From the NCBI RefSeq assembly GCF_000307105.1, contig NC_018645.1, positions 2,813,501 to 2,877,500 of the forward strand: DNA of 64,000 nt. Direction: 5' to 3'. Below, piece after piece: positions 18,452 through 28,216 of this stretch. Origin of the DNA: Desulfobacula toluolica Tol2. GTDB taxonomy: Bacteria > Desulfobacterota > Desulfobacteria > Desulfobacterales > Desulfobacteraceae. The stretch's first letter is position 1, and every line of letters begins with the position of its first letter. The notes below the pieces were generated by a model. The model was not told the origin of the DNA. It ran no database searches and saw only the letters and a list, made by a program, of their open reading frames with translations. The translations under genes and the position numbers were made by a program.

Positions 18452-19260
18452 GCTCTGTTAAAGCGGCTCTTATCGTTCAAAACTGTATTGCCGGAAATTT
18501 TAAAAAAAATCTTGAATCAAGCCTTTCCTTTATATCATCAGCCGCCCTGCAAGGTGCTGATATCATTGTTTTTCCAGAGATGAATCTTACCGGATATGTT
18601 TCAGGCCCTGACATTGTTTCCATTTGCCAACCCATAAGTAAAGATATTGTGACCTTGTTTTCAAACATGTCACAAGATTTAAAAATTACTATCCTGGTTG
18701 GTTTGGCAGAAAAGACACCTGACAAAAAAATATATGCTTCTCATCTGGTGTTCAAACCTTCAGGATCATTTGAACGTTATAGAAAAATTCATACTTCACC
18801 GTTTGAAAAAAAATACTTCACCCCTGGAGATAAAATCCCAGTGTTTAAATCACAAGGGCTTAATTTCGGTGTTCAGCTTTGTTATGATGCCCATTTTCCG
18901 GAATTATCACTGGCCATGGCTTTAAAAAAGGCAGACATAATTTTTATTCCCCATGCTTCACCCAGAGGCAGCTCACAGGAAAAATACGATTCCTGGCTTC
19001 GTCATCTAAGGGCCAGGGCATTTGATAACGGCCTGTATATTGCCGCATGCAATCAAACCGGTGACAACACCAAGGGTTTGTTGTTCCCGGGGATAAGCTT
19101 GTTGATCGGGCCGGATGGAAACGTCATATATAAATCAATTGATGGCGCTGAAGGTATCCATATGATCCGGATAGAAAAAGAGCTTTTAAACAAGACCAGG
19201 TCCCATAAAATGAAATATTTTCTACCAAACAGACGCTGTGACCTGTTTAACAATATTTAA
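18448..19260 (+). CDS. Carbon-nitrogen hydrolase (nitrilase superfamily)
   Basis: This 270-residue enzyme of the nitrilase/amidase superfamily carries the catalytic triad: Glu in VFPEMNLTGY, Lys in YRKIHTSPFEKKYF, and Cys in VQLCYDAHFPELS. The family hydrolyses C-N bonds of nitriles, amides or carbamoyl groups. The substrate cannot be inferred here. The start overlaps the Ahb-like gene (ATGA), suggesting coupled translation. It converges with mlaA, with one base between the two stop codons. Confidence 0.88.
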   Translation: MSSVKAALIVQNCIAGNFKKNLESSLSFISSAALQGADIIVFPEMNLTGYVSGPDIVSICQPISKDIVTLFSNMSQDLKITILVGLAEKTPDKKIYASHLVFKPSGSFERYRKIHTSPFEKKYFTPGDKIPVFKSQGLNFGVQLCYDAHFPELSLAMALKKADIIFIPHASPRGSSQEKYDSWLRHLRARAFDNGLYIAACNQTGDNTKGLLFPGISLLIGPDGNVIYKSIDGAEGIHMIRIEKELLNKTRSHKMKYFLPNRRCDLFNNI

Positions 19261-19261
19261 T

Positions 19262-20131
19262 TCAATTTTTTATTTTTTCTTGCCGATGCTGAATATAGGC
19301 ATCCCTTATTGCGGCATAGGGATCAAGAGCTGCTTTCTTCAACGCCTCATAATCTCCAATATGAAAAGAGGTATCGTTAATTCTATCATAGGCTTTAAGG
19401 CCCCAGGAAAGTTCCCATGGTTCTAAATAATCAATTGGGGTTAAAAAAGAATCTCCAACACGACCGAGCGCATCCCTGATGGTTGATGGACCTAATACGG
19501 GAAGCATCAGATAACATCCATTGCCAATAGAATAGTAACCAAGTGACTGGCCCAGGTCTTCATCTGATGTGCGCAGATTGAATTTGTTCTGGGCGACCTG
19601 GCCAAAGCCTAAAACACCAAAGGTTGAATTGACTAAAAAAATATCAAATTCAGTTCCTGCTTTCTTTATTTTGCCTTGTAAAACATTATTGACAAACCGG
19701 ACCGGGAAAACAAGGTTATGGAAAAAATTTTTCATCCCTTTGCGCACCAAATTGGGTGTAATGGCTTTATAGGCTGAAGCAAGTGGTTTTATTGCTGCAA
19801 AATATAGAATATCATTTAATGCATACATCGTGTAATTAAAATAATACAATGGATCGGCAATTAATTGAGGTTCTTCTATATTATCATAATCCTCAAGAAA
19901 TAATTCATCCAGATCATCTTTTTTTTGTATGGATTGGTTGATTTGAGCAAAAAAAACACTGTTATCTTCATTTGTTTCAATGAGTTGTCTGGAAGCAACA
20001 AAAATGGAATCATACGGCAAAACAACTGATATTTTTTGGTTGCTCTGAGCAAATCCACTGGAAATCAAGATAAAAACAAATAAAATAGAGGTTAATATGG
20101 AAAAAGAATATTTTTTTTTCATTATGAGCAT
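19262..20131 (-). CDS. mlaA: MlaA (VacJ)-family outer-membrane lipid asymmetry protein
   Basis: MlaA removes misplaced phospholipids from the outer leaflet of the outer membrane. The 289-residue protein shows the family core DPLYYFNYTMYALNDILY, FVNNVLQGKIKKAG, STFGVLGFGQVA, EDLGQSLGYYSIGNGCYLMLPVLGPSTIRD (shown in pieces) and a late PIDYLEPWELSWGL-type segment. The N-terminal signal peptide ends in SSGFAQS and shows no lipobox cysteine, unlike the E. coli lipoprotein, so it may be a periplasmic form. No mlaFEDCB genes are nearby. An upstream AAGGAA suits ATG 20131. Confidence 0.87.
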   Translation of the reverse strand: MLIMKKKYSFSILTSILFVFILISSGFAQSNQKISVVLPYDSIFVASRQLIETNEDNSVFFAQINQSIQKKDDLDELFLEDYDNIEEPQLIADPLYYFNYTMYALNDILYFAAIKPLASAYKAITPNLVRKGMKNFFHNLVFPVRFVNNVLQGKIKKAGTEFDIFLVNSTFGVLGFGQVAQNKFNLRTSDEDLGQSLGYYSIGNGCYLMLPVLGPSTIRDALGRVGDSFLTPIDYLEPWELSWGLKAYDRINDTSFHIGDYEALKKAALDPYAAIRDAYIQHRQEKIKN

Positions 20132-20557
20132 AAGTTCCTTTTTTTATCTTATTGATTTTTATATAAAAGTTTTCAAAAATCCAAACAGCGACTTTCATGT
20201 TTTGTTGTGGGCAAACCAGGATGAAATACCAAGTCTGCCATTAGAAGTTACGAACACGACATTTATATATCTTCTAAGGTTTAAAAATTCAAGACGATAG
20301 CTGTGATAGTAAAATTATTATTCTAAGAATATGCAATTTTATGAAGCAAGTTTTATCAATAAAGATTGACACATATATAAAAAACCAATACGCATACAAT
20401 GCTTAATATATAAAAATTAATACCATAAAACATATACAGGACAGGTAACCATATGGCCCAGAAAGTCACATAAATCATTCCCTATTTATTTCATGAATGG
20501 ATGGATGCTTTAAAGGGTTTTTAAATTATAGAATCAGGTAAAGGAAAAATTGGAATA
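20132..20557. other. Divergent intergenic region between mlaA and the activase gene
   Basis: This 426-bp AT-rich stretch contains repeat copy B (20166-20252). I see no other gene, no tRNA and no clear terminator. Confidence 0.5.
20166..20252 (+). repeat. Dispersed intergenic repeat, copy B
   Basis: It starts AAAGTTTTCAAAAATCC, then has CAAACAGCGACTTTCATG, GTTGTGGGCAAACC and AGTCTGCCATTAGAAGTTAC. It aligns with copy A but lacks part of its middle block, and with copy D across the first half. It lies in the upstream region of mlaA and of the activase. Confidence 0.68.
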
Positions 20558-23500
20558 ATGAAATCACATATTCTCGGCATTGATGTAGGTTCTGTGTCTG
20601 TTCATATTGTCGTGATAAACCGGGAAGGCAATTGCATCCATACCGGCACATGTCATCATCATGGAGAAGTAAAACAATGCCTTTCAAACTTGATTGAAAA
20701 AATTGATATAAGCCATATACATAATATTGCAGTTACCGACGAAACTCCTTCCTTTATTGATGCAACCCGGTCTTATGATGAACAATTGACCCTTATACAG
20801 ACTGCTCGATATTATCATAAAAAACTTGACGCTGTTTTACACATTGGCGGTGAAAAATTTTCATTGAGCAGATTTGACGGAGGGCATACTTATATTGGCA
20901 CAAAACACAACACCTCCTGTGCTGCCGGCACGGGAAGTTTTCTTGATCAGCAGGCCCGAAGATTAAACCTGTTGGGCGGCTCCCGGGAACTGAGCCAAAA
21001 AGCCCTTTTAAATTCAAATAAAATTCCTTCTATTGCTACCCGCTGTGCAGTATTTGCCAAAACAGATCTTATCCATGCCCAACAGGAAGGTTATGATATT
21101 GAACAAATCTGTGACGGTCTGTGCCATGGTCTTGCAAAAAATATCTCCAACACCCTTTTTAACGATCTACATGTAGGTGAAAAAATTATTTTTTGCGGTG
21201 GTGTTTCGCAAAACATATCTGTTAAAAATCATCTTGAAAAAATTACCGGTCACAAATTTATCATTGATTCAAAAGCAGTTTTTTATGGCGCAATGGGTGC
21301 TGCGCTGTGTCTTCTGGATGACATGCGCAATCAAAAACAAATCAAGCAAAAAAACTTTGCGTCAATTAAAGATTTTTTTATTTCATCAAAAAAAGAAAAA
21401 ATTCTTTTATATCCTGCTCTTTTGCTTTCGCTTTCACAATATCCGGATTTTAACTGTTTTTCCTCCTATGTTCATGACGATGTGGAAGCCGATATTTATC
21501 AAAATCCAGCCAAAATAGACACAGCACATGGATATCTGGGCCTGGATGTAGGATCAACAAGCACAAAGAGCATACTGATCAATCAAGATGGAATACCTAT
21601 TGTCGGTTTTTATACAAAAACCGCATCAAGACCTGTGATGGCAGTTCAAAAAATCTTCAAAGCCCATGACTTGTTTTTTAAGACATATGGAATCGAAATG
21701 ACCATTATTGGGTGTGGAACTACAGGCTCCGGTCGACGAATCAGTGGCAAAATCATAGGTGCTGATATTGAACCCGATGAAATTACCGCCCATGCGAGAG
21801 CAGCCGTTAATTTAAATAAAAACGTAGACACCATTATTGAAATTGGGGGACAGGATGCAAAATTTACCCTGCTTAAAAACGGCATGGTCACCTCCTCTGT
21901 CATGAATACAGTATGTGCTGCAGGAACAGGCAGCTTTATAGAAGAACAGGCTTTAAAACTTGAGTGCCCCTTATCAGAATATTCCAAGCGAGCAGAAGGG
22001 GTTGTGTCGCCTGTGACCAGTGACAGATGTACAGTTTTTATGGAAAGGGATATCAATTATTATTTTGCCCTTGGATATCAGAAAAATGAAATACTGGCCT
22101 CGGTTTTACATGCTGTAAGAGATAATTATCTGACAAAAGTAGCCAATATCGCCCAAATCGGAAATTGTATTCTTTTTCAAGGGGCAACTGCCAAAAACAA
22201 GGCGCTGGTTGCGGCATTTGAACAAAAATTAAACAAGCCTATCCATGTATCAAAACATTGTCATTTGACAGGTGCGCTTGGAGTTGCATTATTATCAAAA
22301 GAAAAACTGATCAAAAAATCCTGTTTCAGGGGATTTCAACTTTGGAAACAAGAGATTCCGATCCGCCGGGAAACTTGTGAAATCTGCACCAATCATTGTA
22401 AACTGACCATCGCTGACATTGGTGATGAAACCCTTGCATATGGTTTTTTGTGTGGCAGAGATTACCAGACAAATAAAATGATTCCAAAGCAAAACACCCA
22501 TGATCTGTTGAAACTAAAGAAACAAGCCATTCCAAATTACAAAAAAACAGCTGTTAAGCACGATTTTATCATGGGTATTCCCAAAGCACTTCACCTTTTT
22601 GAAGACATTGATTTTTGGAGCCACTTTTTTTCCAGGCTGGGAATTAAAACCGTAACAAGCTCAAAGCTTACACACCCCGTAAAATTCGGGAAAAATTTTA
22701 CATCAGCAGAGTTTTGTGCGCCGGTCGTTGCTCTGCATGGTCATGTCAAGTATCTGATGGATATGGCTGATTACATTTTTCTGCCATTTTATTTTGAAGA
22801 AAAACCTGATGAAAAAAACATACGCAAACAGCAAAGACGCAGGCAGCATTGTTACTACACTCAGTTCAGTCCATCTGTGATATCATGTCTTTCAGATTTT
22901 GATCAAAAAAAGATAATATCACCTGTTGTCAGATATCTGTACACCAATTTTCATACCAAGCTGGAATTATACAAGTCTTTAAAAAATATATCTGCCGGGT
23001 TTTCATTCTTTGATATCTCAAACGCATATGACAATGCAGTGGAATTTAAAAAAAAGTGTCAGTCAAACAAAAAAAACATTTATCGGCAATATAAATCCAA
23101 AGGCCCTGATATCAATATTGTCCTCTTAGGAAGGCCCTACACTATTTTGGACAATAATATGAACAACAATATCCCAAAGCTTTTTGAAAATCTGGGAGTT
23201 AAAACCTTTTTTCAGGATATGCTTGATTTTGAAACTCATGATTTTTCAAACATAGACCCTTTGTTAACAGAAATTCACTGGAATTATGTTGCACAAATTC
23301 TCAAGGCTGCATATATGACGGCAAATACTGAGCATCTTTATCCTGTCTATATCAGTTCATTCAAGTGTGCCCCTGATTCTTTCGGTATCCAGTATTTCAA
23401 AAAAATCATGGAAACCCACAACAAGCCCTATCTTGTATTGGAGCTTGACGAACATGACTCAAGTGTTGGTTATGAGACAAGAGTTGAAGCAGCCGTCAAT

Positions 23501-24796
23501 GCATTTAAAAACCACAACAATTTAACATCAAAAGCAAAAGAAAACCAAAAACAAGACCTGTCCCATCTGCATCCGAAATTTTTATCAAAAATAAACAACA
23601 AAACAATTATTTATCCCAATTGGGATTCTTATTCAGGCAGCCTGATTGTATCCATATTAAAAAACGAAGGACTTCAGGCGCTTTTAATGGAAGAGACTCC
23701 TGAAACCTTAAAAAAAAGCATGCTGACCAATACCGGTCAATGTCTTCCTTTAAATGCTTTGGCAGCGGGATTTATTCATACGGTTGAAAAAAACAATCTT
23801 GATCCGTCAAATTGTGTATTATGGTTAAATCCTTCGGAAATTGCCTGCAACATCAAAATGTACCCCTATCACATTCAAACAATTCTTAAAAAAAACGGTA
23901 ATGGATTTGAAAATTCTGAAATTTATAAAGGCCAGCTATCGTTATTTGATATCTCTTTAAAAGCAGCTACAAATGCATATTTTGCCTATATGTTTGGCGG
24001 GTTGCTAAGGAGTGTTGGTTGTAAAATCAGACCCTATGAAATTCATCAGGGCCAAACAGACCAGGCGCTTGACAATGCCTTGAAAATATTGTGCAATGCC
24101 TTTGAAAGGGGCGAACCCAAGGAGGCGGTATTAAAAAATGCAATAGGGCCGTTTTCAGATATTGAAACAAAAACAAAATATAGGCCCAAAGTAGGTATTT
24201 TCGGTGATCTTTATGTGAGGGATAATGATACAATCAATCAAGATTTGGTTCGTTTTATTGAAGACAATGGGGGCGAAGTCATTACCACACCCTATTACAA
24301 ATATATCAAAATCATTGCCAATTCTTATTTTAAAAAATGGTTTAAAGAAGGAAAATATTTAAGCCTTTTTTCAAACAAATCCCTTTTTATAGCCATGCAG
24401 GCAATGGAAAAAAAATATTATAAATATTTTGAACCGATTTTGAGTAAATCTGCGTTTGAGGTAAAAGGATCTTATGAGAATATCCTTTCCGAATACGGTA
24501 TTCTCCAGGAACATACCGGTGAATCCATGGATAATATTTTAAAAATTCATCACATCATCAACGAACACCCTGACTTAAAACTGCTGGTTCAAACTAATCC
24601 TGCATTTTGTTGTGCAGGACTCATTACAGAGGCAATGGCTCAAAAACTTGAAGCAAAAATCAACATACCCATTGTAAGTATCACCTATGATATTTCAGGG
24701 GGCAAAAAAAACAAGGTGATACTCCCGTTTCTCAAAGATTCAGAAAAAAAGCATTCGTATGAAAATCTTCAAAAGTCCAAACATCGGCTTTCATAA
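20558..24796 (+). CDS. Large acyl-CoA dehydratase/benzoyl-CoA reductase activase-like protein (BcrA/HgdC x2 + DUF2229 + HgdB-like)
   Basis: The 1412-residue protein has two ASKHA ATPase modules. The first starts at residue 4 (LGIDVGSVSVHIVVINREG) with CAAGTGSFLDQQARRL near residue 126. The second starts near 327 (LGLDVGSTSTKSILINQDG) with CAAGTGSFIEEQALKL near 454. A cysteine pair follows (CEICTNHC, about 605), then a DUF2229/HgdB-like half. Single-module relatives use ATP to push electrons into radical dehydratases or aryl-CoA reductases via a bridging 4Fe-4S cluster. The role of this large fused form is unknown. No dehydratase or reductase subunits adjoin it. Repeat copy C overlaps its 3' end. 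Confidence 0.85.
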   Translation: MKSHILGIDVGSVSVHIVVINREGNCIHTGTCHHHGEVKQCLSNLIEKIDISHIHNIAVTDETPSFIDATRSYDEQLTLIQTARYYHKKLDAVLHIGGEKFSLSRFDGGHTYIGTKHNTSCAAGTGSFLDQQARRLNLLGGSRELSQKALLNSNKIPSIATRCAVFAKTDLIHAQQEGYDIEQICDGLCHGLAKNISNTLFNDLHVGEKIIFCGGVSQNISVKNHLEKITGHKFIIDSKAVFYGAMGAALCLLDDMRNQKQIKQKNFASIKDFFISSKKEKILLYPALLLSLSQYPDFNCFSSYVHDDVEADIYQNPAKIDTAHGYLGLDVGSTSTKSILINQDGIPIVGFYTKTASRPVMAVQKIFKAHDLFFKTYGIEMTIIGCGTTGSGRRISGKIIGADIEPDEITAHARAAVNLNKNVDTIIEIGGQDAKFTLLKNGMVTSSVMNTVCAAGTGSFIEEQALKLECPLSEYSKRAEGVVSPVTSDRCTVFMERDINYYFALGYQKNEILASVLHAVRDNYLTKVANIAQIGNCILFQGATAKNKALVAAFEQKLNKPIHVSKHCHLTGALGVALLSKEKLIKKSCFRGFQLWKQEIPIRRETCEICTNHCKLTIADIGDETLAYGFLCGRDYQTNKMIPKQNTHDLLKLKKQAIPNYKKTAVKHDFIMGIPKALHLFEDIDFWSHFFSRLGIKTVTSSKLTHPVKFGKNFTSAEFCAPVVALHGHVKYLMDMADYIFLPFYFEEKPDEKNIRKQQRRRQHCYYTQFSPSVISCLSDFDQKKIISPVVRYLYTNFHTKLELYKSLKNISAGFSFFDISNAYDNAVEFKKKCQSNKKNIYRQYKSKGPDINIVLLGRPYTILDNNMNNNIPKLFENLGVKTFFQDMLDFETHDFSNIDPLLTEIHWNYVAQILKAAYMTANTEHLYPVYISSFKCAPDSFGIQYFKKIMETHNKPYLVLELDEHDSSVGYETRVEAAVNAFKNHNNLTSKAKENQKQDLSHLHPKFLSKINNKTIIYPNWDSYSGSLIVSILKNEGLQALLMEETPETLKKSMLTNTGQCLPLNALAAGFIHTVEKNNLDPSNCVLWLNPSEIACNIKMYPYHIQTILKKNGNGFENSEIYKGQLSLFDISLKAATNAYFAYMFGGLLRSVGCKIRPYEIHQGQTDQALDNALKILCNAFERGEPKEAVLKNAIGPFSDIETKTKYRPKVGIFGDLYVRDNDTINQDLVRFIEDNGGEVITTPYYKYIKIIANSYFKKWFKEGKYLSLFSNKSLFIAMQAMEKKYYKYFEPILSKSAFEVKGSYENILSEYGILQEHTGESMDNILKIHHIINEHPDLKLLVQTNPAFCCAGLITEAMAQKLEAKINIPIVSITYDISGGKKNKVILPFLKDSEKKHSYENLQKSKHRLS

Positions 24797-24866
24797 TTTG
24801 GTTTCTGCCCTTTAGGGTATTGTGAACAAACCGATAAAAATACCAGGTCTGCCCGTGGCAGTTATT
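24761..24866 (+). repeat. Dispersed intergenic repeat, copy C (overlaps the activase 3' end)
   Basis: It begins GAAAATCTTCAAAAGTCC inside the activase coding sequence and supplies its last 11 residues and stop. It then has GGTTTCTGCCCTTTAGGGTA, GTGAACAAACC, and ends ACCAGGTCTGCCCGTGGCAGTTATT. It shares the TTTCTGCCCTTTAG block with copy D. Confidence 0.7.
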
Positions 24867-25686
24867 CCCATAATCTGAAAGTATCTGTCTGACGCTCACC
24901 AGGAAGATAGGGTTTGATTTCAGGATATTTTTTTAAAATCGAGTTTTGAAAATTCATTCGTTTAACATTAAACCGGTTGTGTGAATCAACTGCCCTGCGG
25001 TATCTCAAATAATACTGATCATAATTTTTAAGATGTTGTGAGCTTTTATACTCTGTAATATTATAAAAGTTGATGTGGGTATATTTCAATAAGTCTACAA
25101 AATTATCCAGATATTTTTGAAGACTTTTATAGTGCTGGATAACGGTTCTGTTGGTATAAAATTTTTGAATATTAAACACCCATTCAAATTCTTTTCTGTT
25201 AAAAAAACTTTCATAATCAGATACATATGCCGCAAGTCGGTTTATGTCATCTTGATTTTCAATCATGATAAGTCTAAGTTGATCAATAAATTCAATTGTA
25301 GTTCGAATTTCATTTATCCTGGATTCAACCTTACTGAGATTTTCCAGTTCTCCCAAGGCATTATCAAGTGTTATGGTACTTGTTTTTAATTCTTCGCAAA
25401 GATGGAGCATTTGCTGTGTAACAGGAGGCAGATGTGAATATTTGTTTTTTTCCATATAATTTGAATAAAGAAAAAATTCAGCGCCTGCTACTGCTGAAAA
25501 CGTCAATAAAAAAACCATAAAAAGAATAACACCGGATTTTTTACGGGATTTAAAAATAAAATAAGGGGTCGTGACAGGGGCAAACAAAACAATGAGCGAC
25601 CACCATTTGGGTTGATTTTTATGATAACACTCATAGAGCATTAATGAGGAAATAATTGCCACATATGAAAAATAGATATAATACAA
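24862..25686 (-). CDS. Hypothetical membrane protein with coiled-coil region
   Basis: I do not recognise a family. The 274-residue protein has three N-terminal hydrophobic helices (about residues 2-18, 28-46, 52-75). A long hydrophilic, mostly helical domain (about 80-270) follows, rich in Asn, Tyr, Glu and Lys and probably coiled coil. It starts with TTG, 4 bp after the comEC stop, so it is translated from the murA-comEC strand as an operon member. An envelope function is possible, but nothing specific can be claimed. Confidence 0.6.
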   Translation of the reverse strand: MYYIYFSYVAIISSLMLYECYHKNQPKWWSLIVLFAPVTTPYFIFKSRKKSGVILFMVFLLTFSAVAGAEFFLYSNYMEKNKYSHLPPVTQQMLHLCEELKTSTITLDNALGELENLSKVESRINEIRTTIEFIDQLRLIMIENQDDINRLAAYVSDYESFFNRKEFEWVFNIQKFYTNRTVIQHYKSLQKYLDNFVDLLKYTHINFYNITEYKSSQHLKNYDQYYLRYRRAVDSHNRFNVKRMNFQNSILKKYPEIKPYLPGERQTDTFRLWE

Positions 25687-25690
25687 TTTT

Positions 25691-28123
25691 TTATCTGCCT
25701 TTATAGGTTTTTATATTATGGTCTTTACCATTACTTGATATGAAGATCGCGCCGTCCTCATCAGTTCTGAAAATATCTATTTCTTGTTTTTCATATCGTT
25801 TTAAAACCATGGAATGAGGAAAACCATATTTATTTTTCCGACCGCAGGATATTATTACACTCTTGGGGTGTACTTTATCAAGGAAAATTTTACTGCTTGA
25901 TGTGGAACTTCCATGATGGGGTGACAACAGGATATCTGAATGGAGATCAAGCTCATTGTTCATGCTTAACCTTTTTTCCCTTTGCAATAAAATATCGCCT
26001 GGAAACAGCATTGAAAAATTGTTGTATGCTATTTTGAAAACAAGAGAATTATTATTAAAATCATCTGAAAACCTCTCTTGAAATGACCCATAAAAAATCA
26101 ACCGGGCAGTACCGAAATCCAAATATTTACCCTGTGTTAAAGGATTAAATATTCTTATATTGCGTTCTTTGCAAGTGTTGATCAAGTCTGTATATTTTTT
26201 TGAATTTCTTTTGTCTGAGTTTTTAATCAAGGTACCTACCTGAAAGTTCTGCAAGATAAAGACAAGCCCATTTAAATGGTCGGAATCAGGATGAGTTAAA
26301 ATAACTGAATCTATTGAACGGATTCTTTTATGCCATAAAAAAGGCGCAATAATAAATCTTCCCGTATCAAATGAGGATATGTCGGAAAATCCGCCACCAT
26401 CCACTAAAATATTTTTACCATTCAATGTTTGAATAAGGGCACTGTTGCCCTGCCCCACATCAATGATTGTAATGGTTAAATTTTCAGGGACTGCTTTTTT
26501 CAAGCTGACATTTGAAGCATTAGCCATCAACAATACAATACTTAAGGCAAACAGCACGGCCGGTGATTTTCTATGCCCTTTTAACAGGAAAAACACTGAA
26601 ATAATACCCAGGTAGATTGCCGCAATTTCACTCCATTGAAAGGTGATTGTTCTTGACCATGAAAAAGGAATGCACACAAGCCATTCACACACTGTAATGG
26701 AAAAAGAAACAAGAATGCTGCACACATTAATAATAAAAACCGCAAGAGAGGGAAAACAAACAAAGCAGGCAAGAGAGATGAGTCCGAGGGGCAATACAAC
26801 AAATCCTATAACCGGGATAAATATAAGATTTGATATAAGCGAAATACTTGAAACCATATTAAAATAATGGGCTGTCAAAGGCAATGTCCCCAAACCGGCA
26901 AAAAAACTCACACATGCCATTAACCCCATCTTGGCAAATAAATTTTTTTTTAAAACAAATGATTGTTTTTTAAACAATATATTGTTTTTTAACAGGGAAA
27001 CACCACAGATAATAAATGTAACGGCAACAAACGATAATTGAAATGATATTGAAAAAAGGGCCGAAGAATCCATCAATAAGATGAGAATTCCTGCGACTGA
27101 AAGGCTTGAAAGAATATCTTTTTCTTTTTCACAAACAAATGAAAGCAACAAAACACTTATCATTAAGAATGCTCTTTGAGTGGATGGAGAAAATCCTGAA
27201 AAAATCGCGTACCCTATTAACGGAACAAGGGTTAATATGCCTGCAAGTTTTCTGGATCTTCCTGAAATTAAAAGAGCGGGCATGACAGATAAACATTTAT
27301 AAAAACAATAAAAAAACAGAGTGCCGACAATAGACAAATGAAGCCCAGAAATGGCTAAAAGATGACTTATGCCGGCTTTTGAAAACAGGTCCCGAACTTC
27401 CGGACAAAGAACTTCTTTTTTTCCAGTAACCAGCGAAGCCAATATTTTTCCGGAGTCAGAATGCTTTGTATGATTTAATATAAAATAATAATAATTGATC
27501 CTGAGTTTTTCTATTTTCCGGATCAATTGTGAGAAAAAACCGACTTGATCCGGGCGTGTAAGGATTTTAATTTTTTCCTGGTAAGTATAGGCAGTACCAT
27601 ATATTGCCTTTAGTTTTAAAAATTTCTCATAATCAAACGCGCCTGGATTCATAAAATTTCGAACAGATTTAATGGAGGATTTAAACAGAAGAATATCGCC
27701 ATACCCCGGAATTTTTTCATTCTGACCTTTTTTATCCAGACCTTTTTCAGCATATCCGTATATGTTCAGATTAATCTTGCCTGTGACTTTTTGCTTTATG
27801 TTATTTTTCGTCTCTATTGTCCGGCAAAGAAGGGTGACCGTATATTTTTTTTCATAATGTTTTGCAAAAGAAACAACCCGACCGGTAATAATGATTTTTT
27901 TTGAATCCAGATAATTGCAGATATGATTAGAGGGCAGATCAGGGATTAATTTGATATGAATCAAAAGATACCCGGACCAGAAAATCAACCCAAGAATGAA
28001 AAAGAAAACCAGTTTTTTATTAAAATAAAAGGCTGGAAAAATCATGACAGAGAAAGAACAAACAGCCCAGACAGCAATGACTTTATGATCAGGAAAAGTG
28101 TTTCCGGAGAAAATCCCTGCCAT
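25691..28123 (-). CDS. comEC: ComEC/Rec2-family DNA-uptake channel
   Basis: ComEC carries transforming DNA across the inner membrane. The 810-residue product has an N-terminal OB-like region (TGKINLNIYGYAEKG), the polytopic Competence domain (HLLAISGLHLSIVG, FSGFSPSTQRAFLM) and a C-terminal metallo-beta-lactamase-like domain with VDVGQGNSAL-type, DGGGF and HPDSDHLNG motifs and a late SPHHGS. Its length and domain order match full ComEC. No other competence genes are nearby. It follows murA by 93 bp on the same strand. Confidence 0.93.
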   Translation of the reverse strand: MAGIFSGNTFPDHKVIAVWAVCSFSVMIFPAFYFNKKLVFFFILGLIFWSGYLLIHIKLIPDLPSNHICNYLDSKKIIITGRVVSFAKHYEKKYTVTLLCRTIETKNNIKQKVTGKINLNIYGYAEKGLDKKGQNEKIPGYGDILLFKSSIKSVRNFMNPGAFDYEKFLKLKAIYGTAYTYQEKIKILTRPDQVGFFSQLIRKIEKLRINYYYFILNHTKHSDSGKILASLVTGKKEVLCPEVRDLFSKAGISHLLAISGLHLSIVGTLFFYCFYKCLSVMPALLISGRSRKLAGILTLVPLIGYAIFSGFSPSTQRAFLMISVLLLSFVCEKEKDILSSLSVAGILILLMDSSALFSISFQLSFVAVTFIICGVSLLKNNILFKKQSFVLKKNLFAKMGLMACVSFFAGLGTLPLTAHYFNMVSSISLISNLIFIPVIGFVVLPLGLISLACFVCFPSLAVFIINVCSILVSFSITVCEWLVCIPFSWSRTITFQWSEIAAIYLGIISVFFLLKGHRKSPAVLFALSIVLLMANASNVSLKKAVPENLTITIIDVGQGNSALIQTLNGKNILVDGGGFSDISSFDTGRFIIAPFLWHKRIRSIDSVILTHPDSDHLNGLVFILQNFQVGTLIKNSDKRNSKKYTDLINTCKERNIRIFNPLTQGKYLDFGTARLIFYGSFQERFSDDFNNNSLVFKIAYNNFSMLFPGDILLQREKRLSMNNELDLHSDILLSPHHGSSTSSSKIFLDKVHPKSVIISCGRKNKYGFPHSMVLKRYEKQEIDIFRTDEDGAIFISSNGKDHNIKTYKGR

Positions 28124-28216
28124 CAGTGAAAGAAAGACAAAAAAAACAGCTGGTTTTAAAAAATTTAAAGGTTTAAAAAATGTTTTCCCATCATTTTATC
28201 TTGATTTTTTAAATTT

